A DNA stretch of 59,715 bases, taken from positions 1-59,715 of the forward strand of contig CAKZVF010000195.1 in NCBI GenBank assembly GCA_937921995.1, written 5' to 3'. The position numbers and the translations under genes were made by a program. The notes under the pieces were generated by a model. It saw only the letters and a list, made by a program, of their open reading frames with translations, made no database searches and had not been told where the DNA came from. The DNA is from an uncultured Pirellulaceae bacterium (lineage in GTDB: Bacteria; Planctomycetota; Planctomycetia; Pirellulales; Pirellulaceae). This document shows positions 48,601 to 58,430 of this stretch, piece by piece (within the stretch, counting starts at the first letter, position 1; every line of letters begins with the position of its first letter).

Positions 48601-51600
48601 ATTTGAAAGAGATCACCATCGCCACTTCCTGTAGGAATCGAGTAGTCGATCGAACCCATGTCCGTAGTGCCTGATACTTGGCCTACCGAGAGTTCGCCCT
48701 CTTTAACTTTAAAGGGATCCGAAACGGTGAAGGTCAGCTCATCATTCACATTCTGAACGAAAACTGCGATGGGCAGGTGAGTGATGTGGTTCCGGGAAGT
48801 CGCGGTGAGGCGCACTGCATACCGATTGTCTCCTGCCTCGTTTTGTGGGTTTTCGAAATCGGGAGGCGCGAGGAAAGTCAGCTCGCCTGTCTGCGCATCA
48901 ATTTGAAAGAATTGATTGTCTTGAACGGTCGGGTTAAGACTGATCGTGACATTGTCCCCGTCGGGATCAACTGCAGAGACCGTGGTGACTTCAGTTTCTC
49001 CCTCAGTCAAAAATATCGGGGTGTCCACAGTGATGACGGGCGCTTCGTTTCGGTCGGTGACATTGACGGTGACCGTTTCTTCTACGCTTCCACCGTTGCT
49101 ATCATTGACGACGACAGTAACTTCGTAAGTTTTGTCTAAGTCGGCATCGAGCGGGTTTTCGAAGTTCGGTGCGCTGTTAAAGGTGAGGGCACCCGTTGAT
49201 GAGATGGTGAACAGGCTAGTGTCGCCAACGGAAGAGTTGAGTGTGAATGTGAGCGGGTCGCCGTTTGGATCGGTGGCTGTAACATTGCCTGCGGCTGTTG
49301 ATCCTTCGACAACGTCGAACGTTTGGTCAGGCGGTATCACAGGCGCGCTGTTACCGTCAACGATATTGATGGTGAGATCATGGTTGGTTACCTCACCATT
49401 GTTCGCGTCCACCACAACGATATTGAGAACAAGGTTGGGCTGAGCTAACAGTTGAGACGGAACAAGTTCAATCTGAAATCCGCTTCCGTTGCTAATTATC
49501 CTTGCGCCATTGACCGCCGGGGCTACATAGATGTTTGCTGGGGGATTCGCTGAACTGCCCATGAAGTTGTCAGGATCAATCACAAACGAATTCAAGTCGA
49601 CAATTTGCGTACCACCATTTTGATCGATGGTGATTTCGTTATATTGCTGGACGGGTAGGTCGTTGACTCCCACCACGTTCAGTTCGGTGACCGTGTCAAA
49701 GATCTCTGCGCCACGCTGAATGACGACGTCCGTCGTCGCCGTTTCAGTCTCCAAATGAGTCAACTGATTGAAGTCGGATTGTGGATCAAACTGAAGATCG
49801 CCGTTGGCTAGAACGCTGAACGTTGAGGCGATGTTGTTTTGGTTAGATGTGAAATTGATCGTGCTTGCAGATTCTAAAATTTGTCCGTTAATACCGATGA
49901 TTCGTGGTGCATTCCTGATGGCGTTGTATCGCTCTTGTACTGCGTCCGCGTCGAGCATGCTATTCTCAAAGCGCAACAGTCCTAGTTCGCCACCGAAATT
50001 ATCTGCCGTTGACGCTCCGACGCCAACGCTGCCACCTGCTGATCCAAGGTTAATAGTGTTTGAGACTTGCACGACATCAGCGAAGTGCGCTCCCAATACA
50101 TCGTTAATTGATTCGGATAATTCTCCATTAAGGTAGATCGCGGCATCGAGCTTGTTGGGATCGCCAGCAGCACTCCCGAAGGAAACGACGATCTGATCGT
50201 AACTGCCAGATCCCTCAATTCCCCCCAATCCTGCGGCGGAAAGCTCGGTAATGTCTGAACTGTCGGACTTGAACTGCAAGACAACTTCGTCTTGCCGCTG
50301 AATAATAGAAAACCCTTGGTTTTCATCGCCAAGTTGGGCGATGATGCGGTCGTTGCCTGTGAAGTCTTCCCAACGCATCCACAGTTCGAGCGACGCGGCT
50401 TGGCCAATCGCAGGTAAATCGGCCGTCAGCGGTGTCGTACCATCGAAGACATACGATGACGAAATCCCGCTGGTCGGGGAGGGGGAACTGCTGATTCGAT
50501 CTTCAAAGTCTGTTTCAACAAAGTCGACGTTGCTGATGGAATTCAACAGGTCAGCTGGCAACTCTCCTTCGGTGTCGATGAAATTACCAATGAATTCCGC
50601 TTGAGTCATTGTTAAGGAGGTGTCTTCATCGGTGGTAAATACGGTGCTAGAGAAGGTTGGGGCGTCATCAACAGGATTGACGACTACTTGGAATTCCGTG
50701 ACGAACGCGTCGTCCATGCCGTCATTCGTCGTCAGCGTCGCAGTGGCTTCGATCGTCCCCGATACGTTAGCAGGAGCCATGAATTGCAGCGGACCGATGT
50801 CGGTTGGATTGTAAAGCAGATTTTGATTAGTTGGGGATACTACGGTGTAAATCAATTTGCCTTCAGTATCAGTTTGGCCTGTGGAGATCTTAGATCCGAT
50901 CGGCAGACCAGTGATCTCAAGAGTTTCAAAGACCTCGGTGGTTGAACTTGGATCAATCCCCACCACGGAATTTAATGAAATCCAAGAATCTTCATCGCCA
51001 GTGGTGGACATTCGAAGACGCTGATGGAAATGCTTCGCTGGAGTCGCTTGGTCATCGGACTTAAAGGTGGCCACAAGTTTGCCGTCGTTAAGTACCGCTA
51101 GTTCTGAGTCCGTTTGGTCGCCCACGCTGAACGAGTTTATTTTGAAGGCATCGCCCAATGGGGTGAGGTCAGCATTAAGACGCAGCCCCACAATGTCCTG
51201 TATTCCTGCTGAATCCACTGAGGTAATTGAAACAACAAAAGAGCCGTCGTCGAGCGTGACGATGTCTGGTGAACTGTTGTTGGGGTTATTTGCGACAAGT
51301 TCGCTGGTTATGATATTGCCTGAGTTGTCGAGCTTCGCCACGAAAACGTCGTTGACAAAGTTCGAAGTGTTTTCAAAGACGACTGCAAAACCATTGTCTG
51401 TTGTGCTAACGACAGACACATCGCTTCCGGTGATGCCAGACGCAACTGCGACATCTACTTCAAAGAAGCCTCCGGGGTCAAAGATAGATGAAAAAATTGA
51501 GTATGTGCCACCATCGTCGACGACGCGCGTGCGTACAAATCTCCCATCTGAGAGAAGCTCCGTGCCAACAGAAAGGGTGTCGCTGTTTTGGATCAGAGAA

Positions 51601-52853
51601 TCACTGAGCACCTTGACGAAGCTTCCACCAAAGTCGAATATCTCAGATTTAACCTCTCTTGTGTCGGACTGAATGAAGGAAATAACGAATTTATCTTCGC
51701 CGAGGAATTCGATGTCGATGTCGTCGAAACTCGTGAACTCTGTGGGCTTAAGTTCGATGAATGAATCGAGAAAGTTCAGTTCTTGGCCTGTCTCGGTGAA
51801 TCGGTGAATGTTGAGCAGTTCATTGCCGGTTTGTGAACTTGCGTAGCCGACCAAGAAACCTCCATCATCAACCGTGGTGACCGTAAGGTTATCGACAGCA
51901 AGTTTATTGGCGACTTGGACAGGGCTTCCAATTGGGACGCCATCGTTGTCAAAAATTTGAAACATCACGTCCCCATCGCTTGCACCCACAGTGGATACGA
52001 CGACATAACCACCGTTAGAAAGGGACTCAACGTGAGTTTCTGAATCAGGGGAGGTGGTTTCAAAAACGGGTGCTGACCCGTCTATCAGAGCGAAGGTATC
52101 CCCGAATACGGCGACGCCGTCATCGGCGACGCCCTCGTAAAGGGTTGCGAAAGAATCGCCGAAACTAAATGCATCGCCCTGTAAAGTAAAATCGACATTT
52201 CCCACAAAACTGGGATCAGGCACAAATACAACCAGATTGTCGTTTATTTCCTGTGAAGTGACGGTCTGAGTGCCTACCTCAAGTGGCTCACCATTGACTA
52301 AAATCTCGCCTGATGAAGGCGGGACAAGCAAGGTAAATCCTTGGCCAAAGGTAAAAAGTGAATTTTCAGTCGGGTCTCTGAGAAAATCATAGTCGATCGT
52401 GAATGATTGACCTTCGTCAAATGTATAGAATCCTGCTGCATCAGGCGTCGCTTCGGCGAGCCCCATCGCGGTTCGGGGGCCTTCGTCTTCGGTGGAAGCC
52501 GTATCGTTTTGCTCGAACGAGTTCACCAGTTGATCGAGATCTTCAAGCGTTGCTTCGGCTGATGTTGCCGCGTCTGGTGCGGTGTAGGTGTCTTGGGCAA
52601 GGAACTTAGATGAGGTCTCTTCAGCAATGGCTTCGCCGATAGGCAGGGTCGTGTTTGAATCAATTTCGATGAATTGAACATCATCCAAGTCTGTGTTCTC
52701 AACAGGCGCATCAACGTTGTCCACCGGTAGAGGAACAGCGCTATAAAGCACGCGTTCCTCAAGCGTCTGCAGCAGTAGCGGAGATTCGGACTCGCCCGTC
52801 TCCTTCAAAAACCACTTACTCAGGTTCTTCGTTAATTTGCTGATTTTATTCAT
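45657..52853 (-). CDS. Giant surface protein with cadherin repeats, LamG-like domain and LEER motif
   Basis: 2398 residues. LEERVLYSA at about 32-40 is the LEPR-type planctomycete N-terminal motif. Residues about 150-640 carry bacterial-Ig- and propeller-like repeats, then a concanavalin/LamG-like domain around 800-980. About ten cadherin-like repeats of 95-100 residues follow (pattern NEAPVI, DPDGDxVxxSI, FxIDxxGxI, YxxTVVAxDxxGGS). The end has a hydrophobic segment IVAASAGLSLGLVSYLRFAA and PAWKTLDVSPLI, as in other giant planctomycete/gammaproteobacterial adhesins that lie beside hybrid kinases. The role is probably cell-cell or surface adhesion in the outer envelope. Confidence 0.87.
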   Translation of the reverse strand: MNKISKLTKNLSKWFLKETGESESPLLLQTLEERVLYSAVPLPVDNVDAPVENTDLDDVQFIEIDSNTTLPIGEAIAEETSSKFLAQDTYTAPDAATSAEATLEDLDQLVNSFEQNDTASTEDEGPRTAMGLAEATPDAAGFYTFDEGQSFTIDYDFLRDPTENSLFTFGQGFTLLVPPSSGEILVNGEPLEVGTQTVTSQEINDNLVVFVPDPSFVGNVDFTLQGDAFSFGDSFATLYEGVADDGVAVFGDTFALIDGSAPVFETTSPDSETHVESLSNGGYVVVSTVGASDGDVMFQIFDNDGVPIGSPVQVANKLAVDNLTVTTVDDGGFLVGYASSQTGNELLNIHRFTETGQELNFLDSFIELKPTEFTSFDDIDIEFLGEDKFVISFIQSDTREVKSEIFDFGGSFVKVLSDSLIQNSDTLSVGTELLSDGRFVRTRVVDDGGTYSIFSSIFDPGGFFEVDVAVASGITGSDVSVVSTTDNGFAVVFENTSNFVNDVFVAKLDNSGNIITSELVANNPNNSSPDIVTLDDGSFVVSITSVDSAGIQDIVGLRLNADLTPLGDAFKINSFSVGDQTDSELAVLNDGKLVATFKSDDQATPAKHFHQRLRMSTTGDEDSWISLNSVVGIDPSSTTEVFETLEITGLPIGSKISTGQTDTEGKLIYTVVSPTNQNLLYNPTDIGPLQFMAPANVSGTIEATATLTTNDGMDDAFVTEFQVVVNPVDDAPTFSSTVFTTDEDTSLTMTQAEFIGNFIDTEGELPADLLNSISNVDFVETDFEDRISSSPSPTSGISSSYVFDGTTPLTADLPAIGQAASLELWMRWEDFTGNDRIIAQLGDENQGFSIIQRQDEVVLQFKSDSSDITELSAAGLGGIEGSGSYDQIVVSFGSAAGDPNKLDAAIYLNGELSESINDVLGAHFADVVQVSNTINLGSAGGSVGVGASTADNFGGELGLLRFENSMLDADAVQERYNAIRNAPRIIGINGQILESASTINFTSNQNNIASTFSVLANGDLQFDPQSDFNQLTHLETETATTDVVIQRGAEIFDTVTELNVVGVNDLPVQQYNEITIDQNGGTQIVDLNSFVIDPDNFMGSSANPPANIYVAPAVNGARIISNGSGFQIELVPSQLLAQPNLVLNIVVVDANNGEVTNHDLTINIVDGNSAPVIPPDQTFDVVEGSTAAGNVTATDPNGDPLTFTLNSSVGDTSLFTISSTGALTFNSAPNFENPLDADLDKTYEVTVVVNDSNGGSVEETVTVNVTDRNEAPVITVDTPIFLTEGETEVTTVSAVDPDGDNVTISLNPTVQDNQFFQIDAQTGELTFLAPPDFENPQNEAGDNRYAVRLTATSRNHITHLPIAVFVQNVNDELTFTVSDPFKVKEGELSVGQVSGTTDMGSIDYSIPTGSGDGDLFQIDADGNISFRSQPDFETPQDSDGNNFYNFSVTASSALLSRTENVTVEVTNVNESPIINFSPIYTVNEGELFVETVTVTDPDGDEVTLSIIDTALDPPRATIDALGNIFLSEIPDFEVPPGDLQDNEHKLTIVADDGNGGITTEAIEIHIVDLNDAPKITPISDQSILEGETFVATIDATDQDGDPLFYSIKPNTGDGGLFKVDANGNIEFISAPDYDAPNSTNNDNSYTLTVVADDQNGETTEQLVFVDVTEENHLPVIGPTTGFTVVEGETEVDVISTSDADGDTVTLSIVPAVGDGDLFHIASDGTLSFDSPPDFENPMSSNNGTIYTLTVMAEDPKGGSVSRIVNVEVLDANESPVIIADDESFIDEGNDFVQTISATDPDGDSVIFSIFDDGEPPVFTIDQLGRITFINTPDYEMPFDAGGNNIDEVTVVANDSRGGTATQTIRVTLRDVNEAPVFVGDDQQLSLDQDESSTASFDLLELFEDPENQSMTLEIAGGADAGLFHIVDNQLTLIDVPELIGPQSPTYEVQIVANDGSNDSEAKTVNLIINNINDAPESSINAISVSQVELSDASFGLDAQYRSDADGDATSLVIAGDGPDNSLFEIVNDRIQFIDPPTWENGGKNTYVVTTALNDGTVNSEIITFEITVENINDRPEITDFAPVINSIEDFELSQVRPGIIVADLNQAVTFDKDGDPVNFLLHGTGADNGIFFIDGNNRLRFATTPLLTGVDQRDFEVSVVASDGQLTSAPETIRVSLKDTSGVNVVDNATNSTTNDDPQIQVVDDDVETSIMNPEMNAPQTTDKPDVISTAKPETNPDTIAQPISQRRNDTNGITASSDSKIGDDDVFFELTSDSVSYAYQSTAQGPQLITQEIGDLTESRSTFEDMKLEECMLAKYFWRGFEDSEDEFIRRNLQVDNTTIVAASAGLSLGLVSYLRFAAMATTVVTQLPAWKTLDVSPLIREFDEEEAETIHQIVDE

Positions 52854-53255
52854 CGTTACACTTTTACGTTGGAGAACACCCTTGATCTGTCTTGGATTGA
52901 AGAGGCTGCTGCAAAGGGTTCAAAATTGCTGGATTCTCTTCGAATTGGCGCGCAGAAACACGCGCACCAAGTACGGAGAGACAGTGCGAAAATTTAGCTT
53001 TTTCTAAGGACAAAGACGAAGAAATGAGTGTCCAGACTGAGCGCGGACGGTCTTAATCCGAAAATGAAACGGTCGTAGGGAGAACACCGGTTAGGCTGAG
53101 TCTCCAACCATTTTTGAATGACCAAACGCAAGCCAAAAGGCCACTGTTAGCCCGTGTCGCGATAGTGTTACGACCGCGTCAATCGTTAAGATACGAACCT
53201 CAAACCCAAGTTCCAGAAGCTCGAAAACCCCAAGAGAAAGCGGAGCAAACTGAGT
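52854..53255. other. Upstream region of the giant surface protein gene
   Basis: 402 bp with no gene. It should hold the promoter and leader of the giant cadherin gene. Short GC-rich palindromic pieces such as CGCGCAGAAACACGCGCACC near 52949 occur. No REP-type pair was seen. Confidence 0.45.
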
Positions 53256-55442
53256 CTACGGGGCCAGACTTTTGATCCATTGGCCAATCAGTTCAACACC
53301 CTGCCTGTCGACTATTGTGCTTCCGATGGTCGGCATACGCCCTTGGCCCAACGTTTCCATGCGCTGCAAAAGCGTGGATTTCTTCGGAGAACCCGGCTTC
53401 AAGATCATACTGCCGGCAACGCCAAGATCGCTCTGCGCAGGTCGCACGTTCACCATTTTGGTTTGATCAGTAGCGGTCTCAAAACGTAGGTCAATGTTCG
53501 CATTTCCCGGGCCGTTGGGGCGATGACACATCGCGCAGTTCACTTCCAGCAACACACGGGCTCTGGTTTCCAAGTCTGCCGATTCATCAAACGGGTAACA
53601 GTATTTGGGTGCCGCCGCGGAGTCAAAAACTTCCAAATCGACCAATCCGTCTGCAATCCACTGCAGAATTTGGTTTGATTCTTTTCCTTCTTGGGCGCGA
53701 TTGAGCTGAGCCGTATTCATGCCCAACACATATCCCGCAGCTTCGGTATGACAGCTGGCACATTCAGATGATGAAGGAGCGTGCCATGTTATTGGTTTCC
53801 ATTTCTTGCTTCCCTTAATCGGGCGCCACAACTCAAATTGTTTGCCATTGGGTAATAGGTCCGCATCACTACGTTTGTTGTTCCATACGTAGGTCGCCGC
53901 TTCCCAGCCATCTTCGGTTCGGACGATCAAACGCGTTTCGATGGGTTTTTTGTCGATGTTTTGGAAGTGTTTGACGATTCGAGTACCCACGGGGATCGTC
54001 CATGTTCCAGATTCTTGATACCCCAACGACTTCCCTTGAGGCACTTTGAAATAACGATGCTTAATGGCGTGGTCCGACCAGAACGGCGCGTTCACTTCGT
54101 AGCGGCTGTAGGCATCGGAAAAAGTTTGTTTTTTTAACGACGAAAAAATGTCGGTTTGAGAGAGTTTCTGCTCCCATTTGGTAAACACATTGGCTGGCTT
54201 TTCCGAAGGCACAAGGCGATAAATATAACCATCGAAACTACACGCGTAGACTTCTCCAGCCTGGTCTTCGCCAAAGCCGGCAATGCTTCGTCCGGTTTGC
54301 CGAACGAGGGTACTTTTGTATCCAGCTTCCGTTTTTCGCAGACTCCATAAGTTGCCCGAAACATAATCGGCATAGAAGTACAGTCCATCTAATTCGGGGA
54401 ATCGCTGGCCCCGGTAAACATGCCCGCCAGTAATGGACAGTCCCAGATCGTGATGATAGGTGGCAACAGGTTCAATCGCTTTGCCTTGAGCCAACGATGT
54501 CTCCTCATGGAAGATCTCGTCTGCTTCAAAACGGTTCCAACCGTAATTGCCACCAGCGGTGATAATGTTCACTTCTTCGATTTTGTTTTGTCCAACATCG
54601 GCGGCCCATAGATCTCCCGTCTGACGGTCAAACGAAAAACGCCAAACGTTTCTCAAACCGTAAGCCCATATTTCAGGAGCCACATCTTGAGTCTCCACCG
54701 ATGGTGACGGATCGACAAACGGATTGTCATCAGGAACCGAGTATTTCTTTCCGTCGGCCTGATGGTCGACGTCGATTCGCAAAATCGCACCCAGCCACGT
54801 TTCCAGATTTTGCCCGTTACTGTGGGGATCATTCTTGGAACCCCCGTCGCCAAAGGAGATGTAAAGGTATCCGTCGAGCCCGAATTTTATGTCACCGCCG
54901 TTGTGGTTCCGGTAGGGCTGGCGCAGCGTGAGAATAATCTCCTCAGAATCCGGATCGGCTTGACTTGGATCATCCTCACGCACGTTGAATCGAGAGACCA
55001 CGCTGTGCATGTCCTTTTTCTTGGATGAATAGGAGACGAAAAACTGCCCATTGGTCTTATAGTTTGGATGAAACGCAAGGCCGAGTAAGCCTTCTTCGTT
55101 ACCCTTGCGACTGACCAGCGCAGAAGCGTCCAGGAACACCTCAGCTTTTGTCGGCGATTGCCCATTTTCAAACACGAGAATTCTTCCTCCTTGTTCAAGA
55201 ACGAAAACTCGGTCGCTTCCATCGCCGGCATGAGTTAATAGAATGGGGCGCTCAAACCGCAATCTTTCAAAGCATTTTTGGAGACCGATTCCGACGGTCG
55301 GGCTGAGTTCTTTGGCTTCGGCGGCCACCTTGGGTTCGGCTTCGGCTTCGGCTAGGGTTTGGCAGTTGCCGGTGTTACAAAAAACGACGGCTAAAAAGCA
55401 CCCGAGAAAAGGTAAAAAGAAAAATTTCATCAGAGTCTGCAT
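53256..55442 (-). CDS. PQQ/sugar-dehydrogenase-like propeller fused to a di-haem cytochrome c region
   Basis: 728 residues, exported. A GAGG site precedes the ATG at 55442; the signal peptide follows from MQTLMKFFFLPFLGCFLAV. Residues about 65-420 form a soluble glucose-dehydrogenase/GSDH-like propeller (HAGDGSDRVFVLEQGGRILV, GDIKFGLDGYLYISFGDGGS, WAYGLRNVWRFSFD). The C-terminal 250 residues have two haem c sites, CASCH and CAMCH, linked by FELWRPIKGSKKWKPITWHA. The protein may oxidise a sugar or alcohol and pass electrons to its own haems. This fusion is common in Planctomycetota. It is divergent from panB. Confidence 0.85.
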   Translation of the reverse strand: MQTLMKFFFLPFLGCFLAVVFCNTGNCQTLAEAEAEPKVAAEAKELSPTVGIGLQKCFERLRFERPILLTHAGDGSDRVFVLEQGGRILVFENGQSPTKAEVFLDASALVSRKGNEEGLLGLAFHPNYKTNGQFFVSYSSKKKDMHSVVSRFNVREDDPSQADPDSEEIILTLRQPYRNHNGGDIKFGLDGYLYISFGDGGSKNDPHSNGQNLETWLGAILRIDVDHQADGKKYSVPDDNPFVDPSPSVETQDVAPEIWAYGLRNVWRFSFDRQTGDLWAADVGQNKIEEVNIITAGGNYGWNRFEADEIFHEETSLAQGKAIEPVATYHHDLGLSITGGHVYRGQRFPELDGLYFYADYVSGNLWSLRKTEAGYKSTLVRQTGRSIAGFGEDQAGEVYACSFDGYIYRLVPSEKPANVFTKWEQKLSQTDIFSSLKKQTFSDAYSRYEVNAPFWSDHAIKHRYFKVPQGKSLGYQESGTWTIPVGTRIVKHFQNIDKKPIETRLIVRTEDGWEAATYVWNNKRSDADLLPNGKQFELWRPIKGSKKWKPITWHAPSSSECASCHTEAAGYVLGMNTAQLNRAQEGKESNQILQWIADGLVDLEVFDSAAAPKYCYPFDESADLETRARVLLEVNCAMCHRPNGPGNANIDLRFETATDQTKMVNVRPAQSDLGVAGSMILKPGSPKKSTLLQRMETLGQGRMPTIGSTIVDRQGVELIGQWIKSLAP

Positions 55443-55612
55443 CAAAAGAACCTCTAATTGGGCCGCGCGGTGGTTACCGGTCCGCACGTGAGCCATAGTT
55501 TGGAATAGAATTGTAGAAGCGACAAAAGATCTTTCTTTGGCTCGTCCGATTGTAGCTGAATTTTCCCCTCGTACCAAAAGGTTCTCGCGACCATGTGTCG
55601 CAGTGTTAGATA

Positions 55613-56422
55613 ATGCCTCCCAAGAAGAAACGTTCCGTCTCCCGTTTGACCGTTCCCCAGATCGTGGCCATGAAGTCCGCCGGCCAGCGGATTACCATGT
55701 TGACCGCTTATGATCATACGCTTGCCACCCTGCTGGATTCAGCGGGCGTCGATATGCTGCTGGTTGGAGATAGTTTGGCAATGGTCGTTCAAGGGCATCA
55801 GAACACGCTGCCGGTGACGCTGGAGGAAATGATCTATCATGCTGAAATGGTGGGCCGCGCCTCCAAACGAGCTTTGGTGGTGGTGGATCTTCCGTTCCCC
55901 ATCAATCATCAGGGCGTTCATCAGACCGTGGTCGCGGCAGGACGCATCCTAAAAGAAACGCGCTGCCAAGCGGTTAAGTTGGAGGGTGGGGCCGATCAAG
56001 CGGAAGTGATTTCTGCGCTGGTCACGGCCGGGATTCCGGTGATGGGGCATGTCGGATTGCGTCCCCAAGCGGTCCATGCCATGGGCGGTTACAAAGTGCA
56101 ACGCGATTTGAATCAGCTGATCACCGACGCGACCGCGGCCCAGGACGCCGGTGCGTTTGCCGTAGTTGTGGAATGTGTGCCGGCGGAAATTGGCGAAGCC
56201 GTATCGAAAGAGCTCCGAATTCCAACGATTGGCATCGGCGCGGGCGCCGGATGCGACGGGCAGGTCTTGGTGTGCAACGACATGTTGGGTTTGACGACGG
56301 GGTATGTGCCCAGCTTCGTGAAAGCCTACGCCGATATTGGCAACACGATTAAATCAGCCACCAAAAAATGGTGCGCCGATGTGAAAGAGAGTCGGTTCCC
56401 CGATGATGATCACTCGTTCTGA
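55613..56422 (+). CDS. panB: 3-Methyl-2-oxobutanoate hydroxymethyltransferase
   Basis: 269 residues, cytoplasmic TIM barrel. It makes ketopantoate from ketoisovalerate and methylene-tetrahydrofolate in pantothenate/CoA synthesis. MLTAYDHTLATLLDSAGVDM, VVDLPF, KLEGG, GHVGLRPQAVHAMGGYKVQ, the catalytic VVECVP Glu and IGIGAGAGCDGQVLV are all present. Start at 55613 fits the family. It stands alone, divergent from the dehydrogenase-like gene, and is closed by the terminator at 56472. Confidence 0.96.
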   Translation: MPPKKKRSVSRLTVPQIVAMKSAGQRITMLTAYDHTLATLLDSAGVDMLLVGDSLAMVVQGHQNTLPVTLEEMIYHAEMVGRASKRALVVVDLPFPINHQGVHQTVVAAGRILKETRCQAVKLEGGADQAEVISALVTAGIPVMGHVGLRPQAVHAMGGYKVQRDLNQLITDATAAQDAGAFAVVVECVPAEIGEAVSKELRIPTIGIGAGAGCDGQVLVCNDMLGLTTGYVPSFVKAYADIGNTIKSATKKWCADVKESRFPDDDHSF

Positions 56423-56471
56423 GTGCGATCGGGCTGCCAAGAAATCTGCCGCCAACGAAACTCACGAAAAA

Positions 56472-56501
56472 AAAACGCCGGTCGATGTCGACCGGCGTTT
56501 T
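56472..56501 (+). terminator. Intrinsic terminator of panB
   Basis: A 14-bp perfect hairpin with arms AAAACGCCGGTCGA and TCGACCGGCGTTTT around a 2-base loop. It ends in Ts on the plus strand and has a poly-A on the other side, so it can work in both directions. Confidence 0.9.
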
Positions 56502-56512
56502 CAAATGTATCC

Positions 56513-56545
56513 CCGATCTTGAAACGGAAGACCGTTCAAGATCGG
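56513..56545. other. Second strong hairpin after panB
   Basis: Arms CCGATCTTGAA (56513-56523) and TTCAAGATCGG (56535-56545), with an inner CGG/CCG pair around AAGA and one bulged A. No T-run follows. It could be a repeat element or an RNA structure rather than a terminator. Confidence 0.6.
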
Positions 56546-56999
56546 TGAAAGCTCAGCCGTGAGCACCCAATGAAATGATTGACCCAGAAACCAAATTCAT
56601 CAAGCTAAATTGCGCTCGGCCCCAAGGAGGAGGGATAGTGATAAATTCCCGCGACTCTATCACTGACGGCTGAACTTAAAAAGGTTTGTTAGCGCTATCT
56701 GACGCTTGGGCGCCGATAACATTTCTCTCGTTCTGGGTTCAACGTATAAAGCAAAAGATAAAACCTCGCAACACTGATTGTTGCCTTACCGATGATCACG
56801 CTAGCGACGCTCTAATTCTGCGTCCCGGCCAAGACGATCTGACACATTGAAATTGCCGCACTTTGCCGATTAAATTGCCAAGAAAACCGTCGCGCCGGTA
56901 GCGACAACGAGATATCGACGATAGCTTGATATCACGCATTCGTGGCGAGCCAATTAAGTTATCATCGCCGCCAGCAAAATATCTCAGCAGCAGGGAAAC
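56546..56999. other. Non-coding gap upstream of surE
   Basis: About 450 bp with no gene or tRNA. AGTGATA/TATCACT facing segments lie near 56637 and 56660. The surE promoter should lie in the last 200 bp, but no box stands out. Confidence 0.4.
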
Positions 57000-57785
57000 A
57001 TGAAGGTTCTTATCACAAACGACGACGGCTATTTCGCCAAAGGTATCAAAACGTTGGCTCGCCACATCGCCAAATCGCATGAAGTATTTGTCGTCGCTCC
57101 GCAGTTCGAACAAAGCGGCATCAGCCAAGCGATCACCTTCCTGCGGCCTCTTACTGCGAACCCGGTCGTTGACGGGGACCATCATCTGCAAGGCTACGCC
57201 GTCAACGGAACTCCGGCCGATTGTGTCAAATTAGGCATCCACGAACTGTGTCCTTGGAAGCCAGATCTGATCATCAGCGGGATTAACTGCGGGTTGAATA
57301 TCGGAATCAACGTTTGCCACTCGGGCACGGTGGGCGGAGCGTTTGCCGGCGCGATGTTTGACTTTCCCACCGCCGCGATCAGTGTCGAAGCGACCTCAAA
57401 TCCCGACTTTGATTTGGCCGCTGAGATCGGATGGTCACTGATCGAGCGCACCGATTGGACAAAGATGCCGGCGCGATCGGTGCTGAACATCAACGTGCCA
57501 GCGGCGGTAACCTCCACGGACTATAAACTTGAAGTTGTCCCCGTGGAAACGAATCCTTTGGGGTACCATTTTCAAAAGGGCACCGATCCGAAGAAACGTA
57601 CCTTCTATTGGGCCACCAATTCACCGGCGCCCAAGCCGTCCCCTATGAGAACTGACACCGTTGCGACGCGCGAGGGCAGTGTCACCGTTTCGACGATTTC
57701 TTATGATCCGAACCAAAACGAGGCCCTTGAGGCACTGGCCAAACAATGGAAGCCCGCGGCCGCCGATGCGGAGAAGACGAAATGA
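57000..57785 (+). CDS. surE: 5'/3'-nucleotidase SurE
   Basis: 261 residues, cytoplasmic metal-dependent phosphatase that acts on nucleoside monophosphates under stress or stationary conditions. MKVLITNDDGYFAKGI holds the metal Asp pair; VVAPQFEQSGISQ, SGINCGLNIGINVCHSGTVGGA and the C-terminal SISYDPN-type end (TVSTISYDPNQN) match the family. AGGGA precedes the ATG at 57000. Its stop overlaps the mogA start (ATGA), so the two are coupled. Confidence 0.95.
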   Translation: MKVLITNDDGYFAKGIKTLARHIAKSHEVFVVAPQFEQSGISQAITFLRPLTANPVVDGDHHLQGYAVNGTPADCVKLGIHELCPWKPDLIISGINCGLNIGINVCHSGTVGGAFAGAMFDFPTAAISVEATSNPDFDLAAEIGWSLIERTDWTKMPARSVLNINVPAAVTSTDYKLEVVPVETNPLGYHFQKGTDPKKRTFYWATNSPAPKPSPMRTDTVATREGSVTVSTISYDPNQNEALEALAKQWKPAAADAEKTK

Positions 57786-58312
57786 GCGTCGCCAAAATTG
57801 GAATCGTGACCGTTTCTGATCGAGCCAGCCGCGGCGAATACGTTGACCGAGGTGGTCCGGCGTTGAATGACTATCTGTCCGCGACGTTGACCTCGCCCTG
57901 GCAAGCGGAACATCGTTTGATCAGCGACGACGTTGCCGACATCGAATCGACGTTGATTGAATTGGCCGATAGGGCAGGGTGTTGTTTGATCGTCACCACC
58001 GGCGGCACGGGGCCGGCGCTGCGTGACGTGACGCCTGAGGCGACCGAGTCGGTTTGCGAAAAAATGATGCCCGGTTTTGGAGAACAGATGCGCGCGGTCA
58101 GCCTGCAGTATGTGCCGACGGCCATTCTTTCACGTCAGACGGCGGGCATTCGCGGGTCATCGTTGATCGTCAATCTTCCCGGCAGCCCCAAAGCGATCAG
58201 CGAATGCTTGGACGCGATCTTTGCCGCGATTCCGTATTGCATCGATTTGATCGGCGGGCCTTTTTTAGAAACCGACCCAGAGAAGATCGCTGCGTTTCGC
58301 CCCAAAAAATGA
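57782..58312 (+). CDS. mogA: Molybdopterin adenylyltransferase MogA
   Basis: 176 residues. The enzyme adenylates molybdopterin before metal insertion. IGIVTVSDRASRGEYVDRGG, LIVTTGGTGPALRDVTPEAT and IVNLPGSPKAISECLDAI are the MogA blocks. The ATG at 57782 overlaps the surE stop (ATGA); an upstream frame start inside surE is not used. It implies molybdo- or tungsto-enzymes in the cell. Confidence 0.93.
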   Translation: MSVAKIGIVTVSDRASRGEYVDRGGPALNDYLSATLTSPWQAEHRLISDDVADIESTLIELADRAGCCLIVTTGGTGPALRDVTPEATESVCEKMMPGFGEQMRAVSLQYVPTAILSRQTAGIRGSSLIVNLPGSPKAISECLDAIFAAIPYCIDLIGGPFLETDPEKIAAFRPKK

Positions 58313-58358
58313 GTGAACTAACACGGGCGGTAGTGCGTAAGAGGCCAATGAAAAAAAA

Positions 58359-58382
58359 CCGAAAATCAAAAGTGATTTTCGG
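58359..58382 (-). terminator. Terminator between convergent mogA and the helical-protein gene
   Basis: CCGAAAATC and GATTTTCGG pair around a 6-base loop. Read on the minus strand it ends in eight Ts, so it mainly serves the 58431-58988 gene. The plus side has only an interrupted T-run. Confidence 0.8.
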
Positions 58383-58430
58383 TCTTGGTTTTTGTCTTCT
58401 TATTTGGTCGTACGCTGGAAGCCACCGCGG